DNA of 7,721 nt, taken from Firmicutes bacterium CAG:110 (GTDB lineage: Bacteria > Bacillota > Clostridia > Oscillospirales > Oscillospiraceae). This document shows, piece by piece, positions 5,004-7,721 of the stretch. Within the stretch, counting starts at the first letter, position 1; the number at the start of each line of letters is the position of its first letter. The notes under the pieces were generated by a model. It did not search any database and was not told the origin of the DNA. It saw only the letters and a program-made list of their open reading frames with translations. The position numbers were made by a program, and so were the translations under genes. The DNA lies in the NCBI GenBank assembly GCA_000434635.1, contig HF988031.1:1-7721 (forward strand). Direction: 5' to 3'.

Positions 5004-6335
5004 ATGCTGGACATCAAGAAAATCAAGGAAAATCCCGACGCCGTCAAGGCCGGTCTGCGGGCAAAGGAAGTGGACTGCGACGCCACCGTTGACCGCATTC
5101 TGGAGCTGGACGGAAAAATCCGCACCCTGAAGACCAACACCGAGACCCAGACCGCCCAGAAGAACAAGCTGGCGAAGGAAAACGGCAAGCTCTTCGGCAT
5201 GAAGAAGAAGGCCGAGAAAGAAGGCAAGGACGTGTCCGAGCTGGACGCCGCTATTGCCGCCAACAACGCCCAGTCCGTGCAGATTGCCGAGGCGATCGAG
5301 CAGGAGCTGGCCGAGCTGAAAACACTCAGCGACGAGTACCGCGTCGCCATGCTGAGCCTGCCCAACCTGCCCGACCCCGATCTGAAGCCCGGCGGAAAGG
5401 AAAACAACGAGCCGCTGCGCTACTTTGGCGAGCCTCACAAGTTTGACTTCACCCCCAAGCACCATGTTGACCTGTGCGAGGGGCTGGGTCTGATCGACTA
5501 CGACCGGGGCGTCAAGCTGGCGGGTTCCGGCTTCTGGATGTATAAGGGCATGGGCGCACGTCTGGAGTGGGCGCTGCTGAACTACTTCATCGACTGCCAC
5601 ATTGCCGACGGCTACGAGTTCATCCTGCCGCCCCACATGCTGGAGTACCAGTGCGGCGAGACTGCCGGTCAGTTTCCCAAGTTTGCCGATGAGGTCTACA
5701 AGATTTCGAATCCCACCGACGACCGCGTCCACTATATGCTGCCCACCGCGGAAGCCGCTCTGTGCTCCATCTACCGGGACGAAATTCTCACCGAAGCCGA
5801 GCTGCCCCGGAAGTTCTTCGCTTACACCCCCTGCTTCCGCCGGGAGGCCGGTTCCGGCCACGCCGACGAGCGGGGCATGGTGCGCGGCCACCAGTTCAAC
5901 AAGGTGGAAATGTTCCAGTTCACCCGCCCCGAGGATTCCGACGCGGCCTTTGAGGAACTGGTGCGCAAGGCCGAGAATCTGGTGAAGGGTCTGGGCTTCC
6001 ACTTCCGTACCGTTAAGCTGGCCGCCGGCGACTGCTCCGCTTCCATGGCCCGCACCTACGACATTGAAATTCAGATTCCCTCCATGAACGGCTATAAGGA
6101 AGTTTCCTCCGTGTCCAACGCCCGGGATTACCAGGCGCGCCGGGGCAACATTCGTTTCCGCCGGGAAGCCACCGGCAAGCCCGAGTTCGTCCACACCCTG
6201 AACGGCTCCGGCCTGGCTACCTCCCGTATCTTCCCCGCCATGGTGGAGCAGAATCAGAGAGCCGACGGCTCCGTCGTGGTTCCCGAAGTTCTGCGGAAAT
6301 ACCTGGGCGGCATTGAGGTCATCGAGAAGAAATAA
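5004..6335 (+). CDS. serS: Seryl-tRNA synthetase, divergent form (443 aa)
   Basis: The enzyme attaches serine to tRNA-Ser (and to tRNA-Sec where present) in two ATP-dependent steps in the cytoplasm. Residues 1-115 form the helical-arm tRNA-binding domain, starting MLDIKKIKENPDAV and running into a Lys/Glu-rich coiled coil (about 27-113). The class II core follows: motif 1 around 187-213 (LEWALLNYFIDCH through ILPPHML), the serine-binding TAE at 248-250, motif 2 at 271-304 (AYTPCFRREAG, then HQFNKVEMF) and motif 3 at 399-418 (LNGSGLATSRIFPAMVEQNQ). All three motifs and the FRxE arginine are present. Several stretches differ from the E. coli/B. subtilis form: GETAGQFPKF in place of GTGQLPKF, GHADERGMVRGHQF in the motif 2 loop, and AGDCSASMARTYD in place of GDMGFxAAKTYD. 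This suggests a separate SerRS clade. AAGGAGAGG lies 8 nt upstream, and mscL follows after 12 nt. Confidence 0.96.
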   Translation: MLDIKKIKENPDAVKAGLRAKEVDCDATVDRILELDGKIRTLKTNTETQTAQKNKLAKENGKLFGMKKKAEKEGKDVSELDAAIAANNAQSVQIAEAIEQELAELKTLSDEYRVAMLSLPNLPDPDLKPGGKENNEPLRYFGEPHKFDFTPKHHVDLCEGLGLIDYDRGVKLAGSGFWMYKGMGARLEWALLNYFIDCHIADGYEFILPPHMLEYQCGETAGQFPKFADEVYKISNPTDDRVHYMLPTAEAALCSIYRDEILTEAELPRKFFAYTPCFRREAGSGHADERGMVRGHQFNKVEMFQFTRPEDSDAAFEELVRKAENLVKGLGFHFRTVKLAAGDCSASMARTYDIEIQIPSMNGYKEVSSVSNARDYQARRGNIRFRREATGKPEFVHTLNGSGLATSRIFPAMVEQNQRADGSVVVPEVLRKYLGGIEVIEKK

Positions 6336-6347
6336 GGGAGACGCGCA

Positions 6348-6809
6348 ATGAAAAATCCCGTAAAAAAGCCCTCCTGGTGGGATGAGTTTGCCGCCTTCGC
6401 CATTAAGGGCAACGCCATGGCGCTGGCCGTCGGCACCATCATCGGCGCGGCGTTCTCCACCATCACCAAAAGCCTGACCGATGATATCATCATGCCCATC
6501 GTGTCCATCTTCATGGGCGGCATCGATTTTTCCGAAATGAAGATCGTTCTGCCCCGGCTGTTTGGTGAGCCTGTGGTGGACGACGCCGGAAACGTGGTTT
6601 TGAACACTCTGAACTACGGCAACTTCATCTCCGCCGTTATCAACTTTCTGATTCTGGCACTGGTGGTGTTCTTCCTTGTGAAGAGTCTGAACAAGCTGAC
6701 GGAGCTGGGCAAGAAGAAGGAAGAAGCCGCTCCCGCCGAGCCGCCCAAGCCCAGCAACGAGGAGCTGCTTCTGACCGAGATCCGCGACCTGCTGAAGGAG
6801 CAGAAATAA
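6348..6809 (+). CDS. mscL: Large-conductance mechanosensitive channel MscL (153 aa)
   Basis: MscL is a homopentameric inner-membrane valve that opens under high membrane tension and releases solutes during hypo-osmotic shock. The N-terminal amphipathic helix (about 10-20, WWDEFAAFAIKGN) leads into TM1 (about 21-55, AMALAVGTIIGAAFSTITKSLTDDIIMPIVSIFMGGIDF), whose small-residue pore face is typical. A periplasmic loop (about 60-92) follows, then TM2 (about 92-114, FISAVINFLILALVVFFLVKSLNK). The C-terminal bundle is a charged linker with a Pro-rich stretch (122-136) and the conserved ELLLTEIRDLLKEQK. Length is near the family's usual 130-150 aa. GGGAG lies directly after the serS stop and 7 nt before the ATG, so translation may be coupled to serS. 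The next gene starts three bases after its stop. Confidence 0.97.
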   Translation: MKNPVKKPSWWDEFAAFAIKGNAMALAVGTIIGAAFSTITKSLTDDIIMPIVSIFMGGIDFSEMKIVLPRLFGEPVVDDAGNVVLNTLNYGNFISAVINFLILALVVFFLVKSLNKLTELGKKKEEAAPAEPPKPSNEELLLTEIRDLLKEQK

Positions 6810-6812
6810 GCC

Positions 6813-7694
6813 ATGGAATACGCGATTGAAAATGAGTACCTGATCGTCACCGTCACCACATGGGGCGCGCAGGTAAAAAGCGTCGTGCGAAAATTTGACG
6901 ACGTGGAGCACATGTGGCAAGCGGACAAGAGCGTCTGGGGCTACCACGCGCCCATTCTGTTTCCCCACACCGGAAAGGTCGTGGACGATCTTATCGAAAC
7001 CAAGGGCGAGGTGTATCAGGCGAAGCAGCACGGCTTTGCCCGGCTGATGGAGCATACGCTGGTGCGCCAGACGGAAGACACCATTGTGATGGAACTGCGC
7101 AGCAGTGAGGAAACCCTGCGGATTTTCCCTTATGCGTTCCGGCTGGTCTCCACCTTCACGCTGGACGAGGATACCCTGCACCACAAGCTGACGGTGGAAA
7201 ACTGGGACGCCGACAAGCTGTACTTTGGCATTGGGTACCATCCCGCCTTCACCGTTCCCTTTGACGAGGAGCATACGCTGTCGGACTACGAGCTTCGGTT
7301 CAGCGAGCCAGAGTCTCCGCTCTGCATTAACTGCCTGCCGCTGGGTCTGGTTCACGGGGATTTCTACATGCTGGGCAGCAACATCCGCACCATCCCCATC
7401 ACCCGGGAGCTGTTCGCAAACGACAGTCACTGTATGGTGAATCTCAAATCCCATAAGCTGGGGATTTACGAAAAAGGCACCGGGCGTGGTGTGGTATGCG
7501 ACATTTCGGAGTTCCCCTACGCACTGATCTGGTCGATGCCGGGAGGAGAACCGCGGTTTGTATGCATCGAACCGTGGCACAGCCTTCCCAGTCCGGAGGG
7601 TGGCTCCATCCGCTGGGAGGAAAAGCCCGCCGCCGCCATTCTGGACCCGGGCGAAAGCTGGAGCTGCAATTTGAGTACATCCTTCGTAAGATAA
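6813..7694 (+). CDS. Aldose 1-epimerase (galactose mutarotase) family protein, LacX-like (293 aa)
   Basis: This is a galactose-mutarotase-fold protein that should interconvert alpha and beta anomers of an aldose or a sugar phosphate; the substrate cannot be told from sequence. Family marks are H73 in QHGFAR (72-77), H143 in GYHPAFTVPFD (141-151) and E253 in CIEPWHSLPS (251-260), which fit the two histidines and the glutamate base of the active site. The early NEYLIVTVTTWGAQVKSV (7-24) is the usual opening strand with the GA turn. The overall pattern is nearest to the shorter LacX/YeaD-like branch rather than GalM. The start at 6813 has GAAGGAG at 6794-6800 inside the end of mscL; the 12-nt spacing is long, but the 3-nt gap to mscL suggests translational coupling. 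No other sugar gene is present here, so its placement behind mscL gives no pathway clue. Confidence 0.9.
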   Translation: MEYAIENEYLIVTVTTWGAQVKSVVRKFDDVEHMWQADKSVWGYHAPILFPHTGKVVDDLIETKGEVYQAKQHGFARLMEHTLVRQTEDTIVMELRSSEETLRIFPYAFRLVSTFTLDEDTLHHKLTVENWDADKLYFGIGYHPAFTVPFDEEHTLSDYELRFSEPESPLCINCLPLGLVHGDFYMLGSNIRTIPITRELFANDSHCMVNLKSHKLGIYEKGTGRGVVCDISEFPYALIWSMPGGEPRFVCIEPWHSLPSPEGGSIRWEEKPAAAILDPGESWSCNLSTSFVR

Positions 7695-7700
7695 GCAATG

Positions 7701-7721
7701 CCCCCGCTGCTGAAAAGCAGC
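7701..7721 (+). terminator. Probable terminator cut by the window edge
   Basis: Seven bases after the last stop, CCCCCGCTGC is followed by TGAAAA and GCAGC, which pairs with GCTGC as a 5-bp stem up to the last base of the window. If the next bases are G-rich and then T-rich, this is the terminator of the operon. Only half of it is visible, so the call rests on position and shape. Confidence 0.5.

Noticed and set aside
4881..7580. An 899-aa open frame on the minus strand.
   Set aside because: It lies opposite serS, mscL and the epimerase, which have clear family motifs. Its low-complexity His/Gln/Gly/Val-rich content is what the complement of GC-rich third positions gives, and it has no domain or convincing start.
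1..7721. CRISPR array, defence island, toxin-antitoxin pair or other new system.
   Set aside because: No regular direct repeats with spacers, no Cas, restriction, abortive-infection or toxin-like proteins. Every long gene belongs to a known family and the one unknown protein is a lone zinc-ribbon membrane protein.

Overview
This window looks like a chromosomal segment of a moderately GC-rich Clostridia, most likely in the Oscillospiraceae/Ruminococcaceae group. The evidence is an RNase Y of Firmicutes type, a parS site of the Bacillus/Clostridium consensus, Soj/Spo0J-type ParA and ParB, and a large-serine-recombinase remnant of the kind carried by conjugative elements in gut Clostridia. The placement is inference from family resemblance; no species can be named. 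The parA-parB-serS cluster with an exact parS suggests that the segment lies near the replication origin.

Layout. Positions 31-462 hold a broken serine recombinase: its extreme N-terminus is joined in frame to its C-terminal domain. Its end faces the 3' end of a minus-strand tRNA-Leu(UAG) (511-594), which has its own strong promoter, a leader hairpin and a 13-bp stem terminator. Positions 595-1021 carry no gene. They hold the tRNA promoter, a divergent strong promoter for rny, and a leader of about 214 nt with visible secondary structure. RNase Y (1022-2572) ends at a textbook terminator. A new promoter then starts a second unit: a small zinc-ribbon membrane protein (2754-3110), a perfect 16-bp parS (3111-3126), parA (3171-3926), a 162-bp fold-back element (3935-4096), parB (4115-4975), serS (5004-6335), mscL (6348-6809) and an aldose 1-epimerase-like gene (6813-7694). 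What looks like the first part of a terminator lies at the right edge.

How they work together. ParB loads at parS, clamps and spreads along DNA, and stimulates the ATPase of ParA to segregate the origin region. RNase Y starts mRNA decay at the membrane, SerRS charges tRNA-Ser, MscL is the emergency osmotic valve, and the last gene handles sugar anomers. All plus-strand genes from 2754 onward could be one transcript, because no terminator separates them. The fold-back element is the one thing that could uncouple parA from parB.

The window is largely housekeeping. I do not see a new multi-gene system. The points most worth a second look are the fold-back element between parA and parB, the parS abutting a stop codon, the internally deleted recombinase beside the tRNA, the long structured rny leader, and the divergent SerRS.
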